Source: an uncultured Chlamydiae bacterium
Lineage (GTDB): Bacteria > Chlamydiota > Chlamydiia > Chlamydiales > CALBHK01
NCBI GenBank assembly: GCA_937894565.1
Contig: CALBHK010000054.1
Location: forward strand, 1-5,787
Direction of reading: 5' to 3'
DNA: 5,787 bases
Shown: positions 1 through 5,747 of the stretch, piece after piece
Layout of the letters: every line of letters starts with the position of its first letter
Numbering within the stretch: the stretch's first letter is position 1
Notes under the pieces: model-generated
Seen by the model: only the letters and a program-made list of their open reading frames with translations
The model's database searches: none
What the model was told of the DNA's origin: nothing
Program-made: the position numbers and the translations under genes

Positions 1-157
1 TTTGGCCATATTTTCGCGTAAATATAAAGCAGAAATAGAATAATTAAGTTGATTGATTGAAATACGGAAATCAAGGTAGTAAAGGAAAGATAAGTAAATA
101 ACTATATTTTTATTTTAAAGTATCAGTCCAAGTAAACTCTAACAGTTATGGAAAAAA
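1..157. other. AT-rich leader upstream of the DGR operon
   Basis: No convincing gene lies here. A short open stretch in frame 2 ends at a TAA at 41-43 and could be the last 13 codons of an upstream + strand gene, but it is too short to support. A tandem GATT repeat (TTGATTGATTGA, 49-60) is followed by very AT-rich DNA. TATATT at 103-108 resembles a -10 box, but no good -35 sits about 17 bases upstream of it. The TTGATT/TTGAAA hexamers at 49-62 lack a matching -10. The operon promoter is probably in this stretch, but its position is not resolved. Confidence 0.4.
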
Positions 158-832
158 ATGTGGGTCTCAATTCAACAAGTAGCAAAAATGTATGCAAAAC
201 CCGAACGAACTCTCAGGCACTACGCCGCCCAAGGAAAGATTACTGTTAGAAAGAAAAATCGAAGTTGGGAGTGTAATCTAGCTTCAGTTGAAAAGTTAGG
301 ATGGAGTCAGGTAAAATCATTGGCGTCAAGTCCAATACCAGGTGATGCCAATACAAAAGAAAAAAGCAATCCAATTGAAAATCTAGATTTAAGAAATCCA
401 GAGAATAAATCGGACCATTCATCAAGTAAGGCACTCTCCAAGGAAACTAAAAGATTTGTTCTTTCTAATCTTGGCGTGTATCAAGAGCTACTTGAAATAA
501 CTAAAAATTTAAAAAATAATCTAACGGATCATAAAGATTGGCAGATTCTTTTTGAAAGTGCATATAAGAGTATTCAATATATTGGCTATGGGTTTTATTG
601 TTTTGATAAGGCAAGCAAGATTCAGTATTTTGGTCAGGCTAGAAATCAATTGATAAATTTATTAGTTCATATCGAAGTTAGCTCCGAAACCGCTGAGGTT
701 CTTGAAATTAAAAAACAATTAGAAGATCACATTTTGCCGGGACTGGGCGGGCTTATTCGTAGATCTGAGAAAACTCTCTTGGGGAAAAATAATGGCCAAA
801 TCACAAGGTCCACAAATTTTACAAAAAATTGA
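158..832 (+). CDS. HTH (excisionase/MerR-type) protein with C-terminal Avd-like four-helix domain
   Basis: A 224-residue protein in two parts. Residues 3-48 look like the HTH_17/excisionase fold: SIQQVAKMYAKPERTLRHYA gives helix-turn-helix, then basic GKITVRKKNRSW as the wing and LASVEKLGW as the closing helix. Residues about 50-95 are a polar Ser/Asn/Lys linker. Residues about 100-205 are predicted helical. They follow the Avd/23S-IVP four-helix layout: LGVYQELLEI, then AYKSIQYIGYGFYCFDKA, FGQARNQLINLLVHIEVSS, and a last helix ending in GLGGLIRRSEK, comparable to the IG-GWIKS end of Avd. The helix layout and the cassette position support the Avd assignment; sequence identity is low. The ATG at 158 has only a weak GGA upstream. 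The next in-frame ATG (188) would cut the HTH, so 158 is preferred. The last 41 bases overlap the Avd gene. Possible roles are autoregulation, a mixed Avd oligomer, or DNA targeting. Function is inferred, not shown. Confidence 0.75.
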   Translation: MWVSIQQVAKMYAKPERTLRHYAAQGKITVRKKNRSWECNLASVEKLGWSQVKSLASSPIPGDANTKEKSNPIENLDLRNPENKSDHSSSKALSKETKRFVLSNLGVYQELLEITKNLKNNLTDHKDWQILFESAYKSIQYIGYGFYCFDKASKIQYFGQARNQLINLLVHIEVSSETAEVLEIKKQLEDHILPGLGGLIRRSEKTLLGKNNGQITRSTNFTKN

Positions 833-1163
833 ATCGCTTTATATTGAAATCCTTCCGATTTTAAAAAAGTATCCCAAAGCTGAAAAATATACTTTGGCAG
901 AAAAAACTGAAAAATTTTTTCTGGAGGCTATCGAGGAAATTTATTGGTCTACTTACAACAGGATAGATCGCAGCATACATTTGTCGAATGCTAGAATAAA
1001 ATTTCAAATGGTTGGATTTCACCTTAGAGTGGCCCGAAGAATGGGTTTTGTTTCCGAGGGCCTCTATGAAAAGATTTCTATAGAAATAGTGGAAATTGGT
1101 AAAATGATTTCAGGTTGGATAAAAAGTGTCGATAGGGACGAAAACCGTGCCGAAAACGTATAG
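792..1163 (+). CDS. avd: DGR accessory variability determinant (Avd-like four-helix bundle)
   Basis: A 123-residue basic helical protein, the usual Avd size. Family marks visible: KKYPKAEKYTLAEKTEKF (residues 25-42; compare the common 'fPKsErftLg' entry to helix 2), a long helix with EAIEEIYWSTYNR (45-57), ARIKFQMVGFHLRVARRMGF (67-86), and the closing helix YEKISIEIVEIGKMISGWIKS (92-112), where IGxMxxGWIKS is very characteristic. In the Bordetella phage DGR, Avd is a positively charged pentameric barrel that binds the RT and the template RNA and is required for mutagenic cDNA synthesis. The same role is inferred here from its position directly before the RT. GGGGA at 781-785, 6-7 bases before the ATG, is a good ribosome site inside the preceding gene, suggesting translational coupling. 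The C-terminal tail overlaps the RT start. Confidence 0.9.
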   Translation: MAKSQGPQILQKIESLYIEILPILKKYPKAEKYTLAEKTEKFFLEAIEEIYWSTYNRIDRSIHLSNARIKFQMVGFHLRVARRMGFVSEGLYEKISIEIVEIGKMISGWIKSVDRDENRAENV

Positions 1164-2196
1164 TCATTTGTTTGATGAGATTTCAGACTTCAAAAAATTG
1201 CGCCGTTGTTTTTATAAAGCTGCAAAAAGCAAATTTTATCGTCATTCGATTGTTCACTTTAACCTTAATCTTGAAGAAAATATTCACAGTATTTCGAAAG
1301 AGCTGCGTGATGAGACCTATCAATTTGGAAAGTATCGTTGTTTTTATGTCCATGAACCTAAGAAGCGCCTCATCGAATCGGCGTGCTTTCGCGACCGGGT
1401 TGTTCATCATTCCATTCACCAGACACTTGAGCCTATTTTTGATAGTCAGTTTTATTATTACAGCTATGCCTGTCGAACTGGTCGGGGTCATCACCGTGCG
1501 GCCCTGCTAATGAAGAAGTGGATCACATTGAATCCTGACAAATTTTTCTTAAAGTGTGATATCAGAAAATTTTTCCCGAGTATTGATCGTGAAATTTTAT
1601 TGAAAATTTTGTCAAAAACTATTACCGACGAAAAACTTATTCGCTGTCTAAGGAAGTTGATTTTTAACGCACCCAATACGGGGATACCGATAGGTAATTT
1701 GACGAGCCAATTGTTTGCCAATATTTACTTGAACGAACTTGATCAGTTTGTGAAACGAACACTTCGGGTAAAAAAATATATTCGTTACATGGATGACTTT
1801 GTTTTGATTGCAGATTCTTATGTAGAGGCCAGAAATTTAAGGATTGAGATTGAAAAATTTATCGAAGAAAAATTGAGTTTAGTTTTAAGTCCTCAGAAGG
1901 TCCAAATTTCTATTTGCCGCGAAGGAATCTCGTTTTTGGGTTTTTTCATAAAGCCCAATGAGATGCGTCTTCGGGGAGATTTTTTTAGGCGTATGAATAA
2001 AAAACTACAAAAGGCTCGTTACCGAGCTTTATTGGAAAACGGCAATGACAAAATTAACAATGCTCACCGGGGTATGCTTCATCCCTATCTGATGACTTTA
2101 AATTCCTACTTGGGGCACATTAAATATTGTTCAAATAACAACTACTTGAAAAAAGTAATTTTAAATGTAGATTTAGGGCTTACGAAAGGACTCTGA
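1147..2196 (+). CDS. DGR-type reverse transcriptase
   Basis: RNA-directed DNA polymerase, 349 residues from the GTG at 1147. Motifs in order: FRDRVVHHSI (about 81-90); SYACRTGRGHHRA (106-118); LKCDIRKFF (135-143) with catalytic Asp138; GIPIGNLTSQ (179-188), where (I/V/L)GxxxSQ replaces the QGxxxSP of retroviral and group II intron enzymes and marks DGR RTs; RYMDDFVLIAD (213-223) with both catalytic aspartates; GISFLGFFI (260-268); and a thumb with NSYLGHIK (319-326). There is no maturase, endonuclease or protease domain, and length matches DGR RTs. An in-frame GTG at 1126 would give 356 residues. I prefer 1147 because AGGGA (1134-1138) stands 8 bases before it and PKTYSHLF is a typical DGR-RT beginning. 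It overlaps the Avd gene by 17 bases (38 from 1126). With an adjacent Avd gene and template repeat, the DGR assignment is firm. The active site looks intact. Confidence 0.95.
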   Translation: MPKTYSHLFDEISDFKKLRRCFYKAAKSKFYRHSIVHFNLNLEENIHSISKELRDETYQFGKYRCFYVHEPKKRLIESACFRDRVVHHSIHQTLEPIFDSQFYYYSYACRTGRGHHRAALLMKKWITLNPDKFFLKCDIRKFFPSIDREILLKILSKTITDEKLIRCLRKLIFNAPNTGIPIGNLTSQLFANIYLNELDQFVKRTLRVKKYIRYMDDFVLIADSYVEARNLRIEIEKFIEEKLSLVLSPQKVQISICREGISFLGFFIKPNEMRLRGDFFRRMNKKLQKARYRALLENGNDKINNAHRGMLHPYLMTLNSYLGHIKYCSNNNYLKKVILNVDLGLTKGL

Positions 2197-2242
2197 GATC
2201 TGTTAATAGGCTGCTGTTGGGTTTTTTACTTCGCGCGGTCTG

Positions 2243-2257
2243 ATTGCCGGGGGCAAT
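2243..2257 (+). repeat. Perfect 6-bp hairpin at the 5' edge of the mutable TR core
   Basis: ATTGCC (2243-2248) and GGCAAT (2252-2257) are perfect inverted copies around a GGG loop. The right arm contains the first mutable Asn codon. It may fold in the template RNA, but part of the palindrome is dictated by the encoded Ile-Ala-Gly-Gly-Asn, so function is uncertain. Confidence 0.45.
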
Positions 2258-2305
2258 TGGAATAATGGTGGCAATGTCGGTCGTTGGACGTCGAATTGGA
2301 ATAAT
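2255..2305 (+). repeat. 12-base direct repeat (AATTGGAATAAT) inside the TR
   Basis: AATTGGAATAAT occurs at 2255-2266 and again, identically, at 2294-2305, spaced 39 bases (13 codons) apart and in the same frame, each coding Asn-Trp-Asn-Asn. The second copy also forms part of a 6-bp inverted repeat CGAATT/AATTCG (2292-2308). The repeat marks two equivalent clusters of mutable positions in the lectin-fold tail. Confidence 0.7.
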
Positions 2306-2362
2306 TCGCCCACTAATACGAACAACAATATCGGCTTCCGCTGTGCCTTGCCTGCCGAGTGA

Positions 2363-2535
2363 GTGATTCATAGGTGATTAAAATTCACTTTGCCAGAGCT
2401 AAAAGTAGAAAAGCTATTTTTAGGCGAGCAATTTAGAAATCACAAGATCCCGAGTTCCTGGTCAGGTCTTGTTAACAGGCCTGATGAAGGAATCGCTGCA
2501 AAGGCGTGGGCTTTTTAAAACCCCACGCCTTTTTT
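2363..2535 (+). ncRNA. Structured non-coding tail downstream of the TR; candidate 3' part of the DGR RNA
   Basis: There is no supportable gene between the TR stop and the terminator. Several hairpins can be read directly. CTAAAAGTAG (2399-2408) pairs with CTATTTTTAG (2414-2423) as 10 bp with one G-U and an AAAAG loop. A compound hairpin at 2451-2495 has an apical 8-bp stem TCAGGTCT/AGGCCTGA (2462-2469 with 2477-2484, 7-base loop, one G-U). Below an internal loop it has TTCCT/AGGAA, then CGA/TCG past a bulged G. A weaker AGTGA/TCACT pair (2362-2366 with 2385-2389) begins at the last base of the TR stop codon. In the Bordetella phage DGR, a spacer of roughly this size 3' of the TR is needed for RT-Avd binding and cDNA priming. 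Equating this tail with that spacer is inference from position and structure. Confidence 0.6.
2500..2535 (+). terminator. Intrinsic terminator closing the DGR transcript
   Basis: AAAGGCGTGGG (2500-2510) pairs fully with CCCACGCCTTT (2522-2532), an 11-bp GC-rich stem around an 11-base loop, with a run of six T at 2530-2535. It ends the + strand DGR transcript. The convergent minus-strand gene has its stop codon at 2537-2535, so the same hairpin begins 2-3 bases after that stop. It may also terminate that transcript, though the minus-strand T run is only three bases. Confidence 0.88.
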
Positions 2536-3575
2536 CATGGATGAATTTCAATTGGCGATTCCGCTTTGATAGCTTCCGATAGAGCATCTTCAGAGAATTT
2601 TCTGACATTAAAGTGGGATTTGAACTGTGATGTTTGTGTTTCAAATATCCATTCATAAAAACCTTCTTGCAGTGTTCCGCTTTTTAAAACTATTAGCGCA
2701 GGCTCATTTTTGTTTAAATTCTTCTCTACGAGGGCTTGTTCCTGATTGAAGTATATTTTAATTGAGCATGAGTCTGGGCATTTAGGCATAGAACCGACAA
2801 CTATGTCCTTAGGGTTTTTAACTAGGAAAAGTGTGCCTTCTATAGGGGTCGGTAAATCAAAATCCGTGTTAGTTTCTGTAGTTTTTCCAGAGATCGGTTT
2901 TTCCGTTGTGCTATCCATTTTCTCGGTTTTGTCTAGTTTGTCTGTTTCTTCCTCGGTATTATTCGTAGCGGAGGTTTTGGTTTGGTTAGATTTTTCAATA
3001 TCACCTTGAGTTAAGTTGGCATTTTGAGTGTACGCCGTGATTTGAATTCCGCTGCTGAGTTCATTTTTGATTAAGTAGGTGCCTTTCTGAAGAATAACTT
3101 TTTCTATATTGGCACCTTTTTTAATTAAGATCGTTTGTTCGCCTGTAACTTCGGCTTTGACAACGCCTTGGCTTAGCCTGATCAACGGAAGCCCATCAAT
3201 TTTTCTAATTCGTAGATATGAATTTGGTTCCACAAATAATTTTGCATTTTCGTTCAATTTAACGCTAAGAGTGGCTTCGTCCTTAGTGAAGAGCGAATCT
3301 CCTACATAAACTAGTTGCTTTTCAAGGGTTGGTAACCAGAGTGAGTCAATTACGGTCCTTTTTGACGATGGACCTGATTTAGTATCAACTAGGGCTATGG
3401 GTTCTAATCCTGTTTTGAGTTCATCGATAAAAACAAGGAAAACAGTTTCATGACTTAGGCTATAGAGGCTAAACATCAAGACGGTACCAAAAAAATACAG
3501 AACGAATTTCTCAAAGAACCGACCAAAGGCAAGACTTAAGTTGTGTGGCTTAAAAAAACTGACTTTGTTCAACAT
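2535..3575 (-). CDS. Membrane-anchored FecR-domain-like protein
   Basis: A 346-residue protein. Residues about 23-50 (FVLYFFGTVLMFSLYS onward) form one N-terminal membrane segment without a lipobox or clear cleavage site, so it is probably an inner-membrane anchor with the rest in the periplasm. Residues about 89-145 resemble the FecR beta-helical domain: VYVGDSLFTKDEATLSVKL, then NAKLFVEPNSYLRIRKI and RLSQGVVKAEV, matching the family pattern of 'G-D-l-T...a-i.l.dg..l.l.p.S.l.i...g.v'. A Thr/Glu/Lys/Asn-rich linker (about 195-240) follows, then a second beta-rich region with a close Cys pair (Cys266, Cys270) and an all-beta ending (GFYEWIFETQT). No sigma-factor gene is adjacent, so a FecR-type sigma-regulator role is not supported; many such domains occur in envelope proteins of unknown role. 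The ATG at 3575 lacks a clear ribosome site. The next Met (codon 34) would cut the membrane segment. Confidence 0.7.
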   Translation of the reverse strand: MLNKVSFFKPHNLSLAFGRFFEKFVLYFFGTVLMFSLYSLSHETVFLVFIDELKTGLEPIALVDTKSGPSSKRTVIDSLWLPTLEKQLVYVGDSLFTKDEATLSVKLNENAKLFVEPNSYLRIRKIDGLPLIRLSQGVVKAEVTGEQTILIKKGANIEKVILQKGTYLIKNELSSGIQITAYTQNANLTQGDIEKSNQTKTSATNNTEEETDKLDKTEKMDSTTEKPISGKTTETNTDFDLPTPIEGTLFLVKNPKDIVVGSMPKCPDSCSIKIYFNQEQALVEKNLNKNEPALIVLKSGTLQEGFYEWIFETQTSQFKSHFNVRKFSEDALSEAIKAESPIEIHP

Positions 3576-3593
3576 AGATTCTATTATTGTCTG

Positions 3594-5120
3594 GTGAGTT
3601 TAAGAATCAAGTTTTTAACATTGTTAGTTGGAATTCCATCCGTTTGCCTTGGGCTTTTTTTGTATTTTGCAATTTCGACATTTGTAAACGATAAAAAAAT
3701 TTCTTTACTTGAAAATCAAGTCAATCTTTTGAATTCGGCAAATCTATTTTTTTTAAACACAGATGGTCTAGATAGTTTGAAGGATTCTGTTGAGAAGTTG
3801 AAAAAACAAGAAGGATTTGAATCTTTCATTGTCGTTACGACAACCGGAAAAATATGGCCAGATAATAAAGAGGACGTATCATCTATATTTGGAACTGAAG
3901 GCTATCAGAAGCTTTTGGCACAAATGAGCAGTGAAGGCAGTTTTGAAATTAAAGATAAAGGCATCTTGTTCACATTTTTACGAGTTAATATAAAAGGGAT
4001 CGACCCTCTTATTTTTGTAATGACCGCGCCAGTTTCGCTGGCTGATCGCGCTTCGCTTTTATTTTTATTAAAAGCACTGTCGGCATTTATAGCGCTTATG
4101 TGTGTTGCAGTTTTGACATCAATTATTTTTTCTAATCGTTTGACTAAAAATATTAAAATTCTGTCATTAGCCATGGCTGATTTTGGGAATGGGAATTTTT
4201 CTAGCCAATTGCCAGAGGATAAAAGCGACGACGAAGTCGCTACTATGGTTCAACAGTTTCAAGCCATGCGAAAGCAAATTCAAAATTTGATTTTTGAAAA
4301 AGAAGAAAAAACCAAAATTGAAACAGAAATGAATTTGGCGGGAAGCCTTCAAAAAAGTTTTTTCCCAGAACCGTATTTTAAGTCTCCTGATGTCGAATTT
4401 TCAGGCTTTTTCCAACCAGCCAATCACGCTGGCGGAGACTGGTGGTACTACTTTTTATCCGAAGGAAAGTTTGTTTTTCTTATAGGCGATGTCACTGGTC
4501 ACGGCTTAAACTCTGCCATGCTTACTGGAGTTGCGAGATCCGCGATGAGTTTGATTTCATCTGCTTTTGTATCGCCAGTTGATGTTTTGCAAAAATTAAA
4601 TAAAGTCATTTTTGACACCGCACAAGGTAAACTCATGATGACCTGTGTGGTGGGTTCACTTGATATCTCTTCAGGTGAACTTATTTTGGCTAATGCCAGT
4701 CATGAAGTTCCTTTTATGATGCCAGCCGTTGATAAAACGCTAAGTAAAAAAGACTATAGCTTTTTGATAACTGATCCAGGGCCAAGGCTTGGCGAAATGC
4801 CAAATGCGGCATATAAAGAAACCAGCTTCAAAATTGAAGCGAAAAGTGCCTTGGTTTTCTATTCCGATGGTTTGGTTGACACCCAAAATCCAGAGGGTGT
4901 GCCTTTTGGGGAGAGATCCCTCTTTAAGCTTGTTGGAAAAGACCACAGTTCAAAAAACTCGTCACAGGAGATTTTGGAAAAAATGCGTCGATTTATTTTA
5001 GACTACAAATCTACAGCGGAACTTGTCGATGATTTGTCTTTTTTTGTGGTCAAATTTAATCGATCCGAAACTGAAGTACTGAATGCAGATAGAAAAGAAA
5101 CGGATAAGGGGAGACTTTGA
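3594..5120 (+). CDS. Membrane sensor with HAMP and SpoIIE/RsbU-type PP2C phosphatase domain
   Basis: Predicted signal-controlled Ser/Thr protein phosphatase, 508 residues from the GTG at 3594. Layout: membrane segment about 8-27; extracytoplasmic sensor about 30-150, Cache/PAS-like (ESFIVVTTTGKIWPD, SSEGSFEIKDKGILFTF); membrane segment about 155-180; HAMP about 181-233 (NRLTKNIKILSLAMADFGNG to MVQQFQAMRKQI); signalling helix with EMNLAGSLQKSFFP; then the PP2C_SpoIIE domain about 258-488. Metal-binding acidic residues are present: AGGDWWYY (Asp282), IGDVTGHG (Asp299), YSDGLVD (Asp425) and VDDLSFFVV (Asp479/480). Enzymes of this type dephosphorylate STAS-domain anti-anti-sigma factors or related partners; none is encoded here. 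An upstream in-frame GTG (3543) would add 17 residues and overlap the divergent FecR-like gene by 33 bases. I prefer 3594 because SLRIKFLTLLVGIP is a usual beginning for such proteins, though neither has a good ribosome site. The stop abuts the next gene. Confidence 0.9.
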   Translation: MSLRIKFLTLLVGIPSVCLGLFLYFAISTFVNDKKISLLENQVNLLNSANLFFLNTDGLDSLKDSVEKLKKQEGFESFIVVTTTGKIWPDNKEDVSSIFGTEGYQKLLAQMSSEGSFEIKDKGILFTFLRVNIKGIDPLIFVMTAPVSLADRASLLFLLKALSAFIALMCVAVLTSIIFSNRLTKNIKILSLAMADFGNGNFSSQLPEDKSDDEVATMVQQFQAMRKQIQNLIFEKEEKTKIETEMNLAGSLQKSFFPEPYFKSPDVEFSGFFQPANHAGGDWWYYFLSEGKFVFLIGDVTGHGLNSAMLTGVARSAMSLISSAFVSPVDVLQKLNKVIFDTAQGKLMMTCVVGSLDISSGELILANASHEVPFMMPAVDKTLSKKDYSFLITDPGPRLGEMPNAAYKETSFKIEAKSALVFYSDGLVDTQNPEGVPFGERSLFKLVGKDHSSKNSSQEILEKMRRFILDYKSTAELVDDLSFFVVKFNRSETEVLNADRKETDKGRL

Positions 5121-5747
5121 GTGAAATTTCAAAGAAGTAATTTAAATGGTAAAGTTTTTTTAGCTGGCTTATTTTTATTGATAAGTTGTTTGACATCCTG
5201 TTCGAGTAAACTGATCGTGCAAAGCGAGCCGAGTGATGTTGAAGTGTTTGCGTCTGCTCAAAATTCCAATCAGAAAAAATCTTTAGGTAAGACCCCTTTA
5301 GAAATAAAATATTCTGAGCTGTATGAAAAAGCCGGGTTTACACCTTCAAATGGTGAATTCCTAAGTATTACCTTAGAAGGCAAAGACTATGATGTTGAAA
5401 AATTACTCCTCCCACCAGCTCCATACGGGCTGACATCTAGCCAGATGTTCGTGAAGTTGACACCGCTAAAAGATGTTAGTCAGGCCAAAGAAATTCTTCA
5501 AAAACTTCATATCGCACAAAAATTTGCGCAAGCGGCGCAATTTGAAAGGGCTCTTGTTGAAATTGACAAAGTTTTAGAAGTTGACCCGAAATTTATTCGA
5601 GCGCTTTCTTTAAAGGGATCTGTTTACTATTTGCAAAAAAACTTTGATGAGGCACTAAAATGGTTTGAAAAAGCCTTGTCTCTTGACGGCTCATTTGAAG
5701 AGGCCATCAAAATGATCACCAAGATCAAAGAGGAAAAAAAGAAATGA
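5121..5747 (+). CDS. Outer-membrane-type lipoprotein with PEGA-like and TPR domains
   Basis: A 208-residue predicted lipoprotein. After a positive N terminus, VFLAGLFLLISCLTSC is a lipoprotein signal peptide with lipobox LTSC and acylated Cys27. Ser at +2 predicts outer-membrane sorting. Residues about 31-60 (IVQSEPSDVEVFA and LGKTPLEI) match the PEGA pattern, a small surface/periplasmic beta domain. Residues about 125-200 form two TPR-type helical hairpins: AQAAQFERALVEIDKVLEVDP, then KGSVYYLQKNFDEALKWF and EKALSLDGSFEEAI. TPRs indicate protein-protein scaffolding; the partner is unknown. The GTG start directly follows the phosphatase TGA (5118-5120), and AAGGGGAG (5106-5113) is a strong ribosome site 7 bases before it, which fixes the start and implies co-expression. 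The end overlaps the next gene by ATGA. Confidence 0.88.
   Translation: MKFQRSNLNGKVFLAGLFLLISCLTSCSSKLIVQSEPSDVEVFASAQNSNQKKSLGKTPLEIKYSELYEKAGFTPSNGEFLSITLEGKDYDVEKLLLPPAPYGLTSSQMFVKLTPLKDVSQAKEILQKLHIAQKFAQAAQFERALVEIDKVLEVDPKFIRALSLKGSVYYLQKNFDEALKWFEKALSLDGSFEEAIKMITKIKEEKKK

Larger units (their letters stand above)
2210..2362 (+). repeat. DGR template repeat (TR) encoding a C-type-lectin-like C terminus
   Basis: Beginning just after an in-frame TAG (2207-2209), one frame stays open to a TGA at 2360-2362. It reads like the 3' end of a lectin-fold DGR target: AGGNWNNGGN near the start, GRWTSNWNNSP in the middle and TNNNIGFRCALPAE at the end. Eleven codons are Asn (nine AAT, two AAC; 2255-2329), and three Thr codons (2288, 2312, 2318) also offer mutable adenines. 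AAY codons are the classic DGR choice because A substitution in the first two positions reaches many residues but never a stop. The frame has no nearby start codon, so this is a template rather than a gene. The GC-rich, adenine-poor end (about 2331-2357) is where the initiation-of-mutagenic-homology segment would be expected. Both boundaries are approximate because the matching variable repeat is not in the window. The TR lies 3' of the RT; in the Bordetella phage it lies between avd and RT. Confidence 0.9.

Noticed and set aside
1..43. Possible C-terminal tail of an upstream gene ending at TAA 41-43
   Set aside because: Thirteen open codons without recognisable content are too few to distinguish from chance.
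1183..1721. Minus-strand open frames inside the RT gene
   Set aside because: They are shadows of a gene with a complete set of RT motifs and show no protein-like features.
2180..2371. Minus-strand 63-codon open frame across the template repeat
   Set aside because: It is antisense to the TR; its openness follows from the Asn-rich codon pattern, and it has no ribosome site or recognisable domain.
1147..2535. Retron or group II intron interpretation of the RT locus
   Set aside because: No maturase/endonuclease domain, intron domain V or msr-msd repeat arrangement is seen. IGNLTSQ, the Avd neighbour and the AAY-rich repeat fit a DGR.
2462..2656. Minus-strand open frame near the 3' end of the FecR-like gene
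   Set aside because: It lies in another frame of the FecR-like gene and across the terminator hairpins, so coding is implausible.
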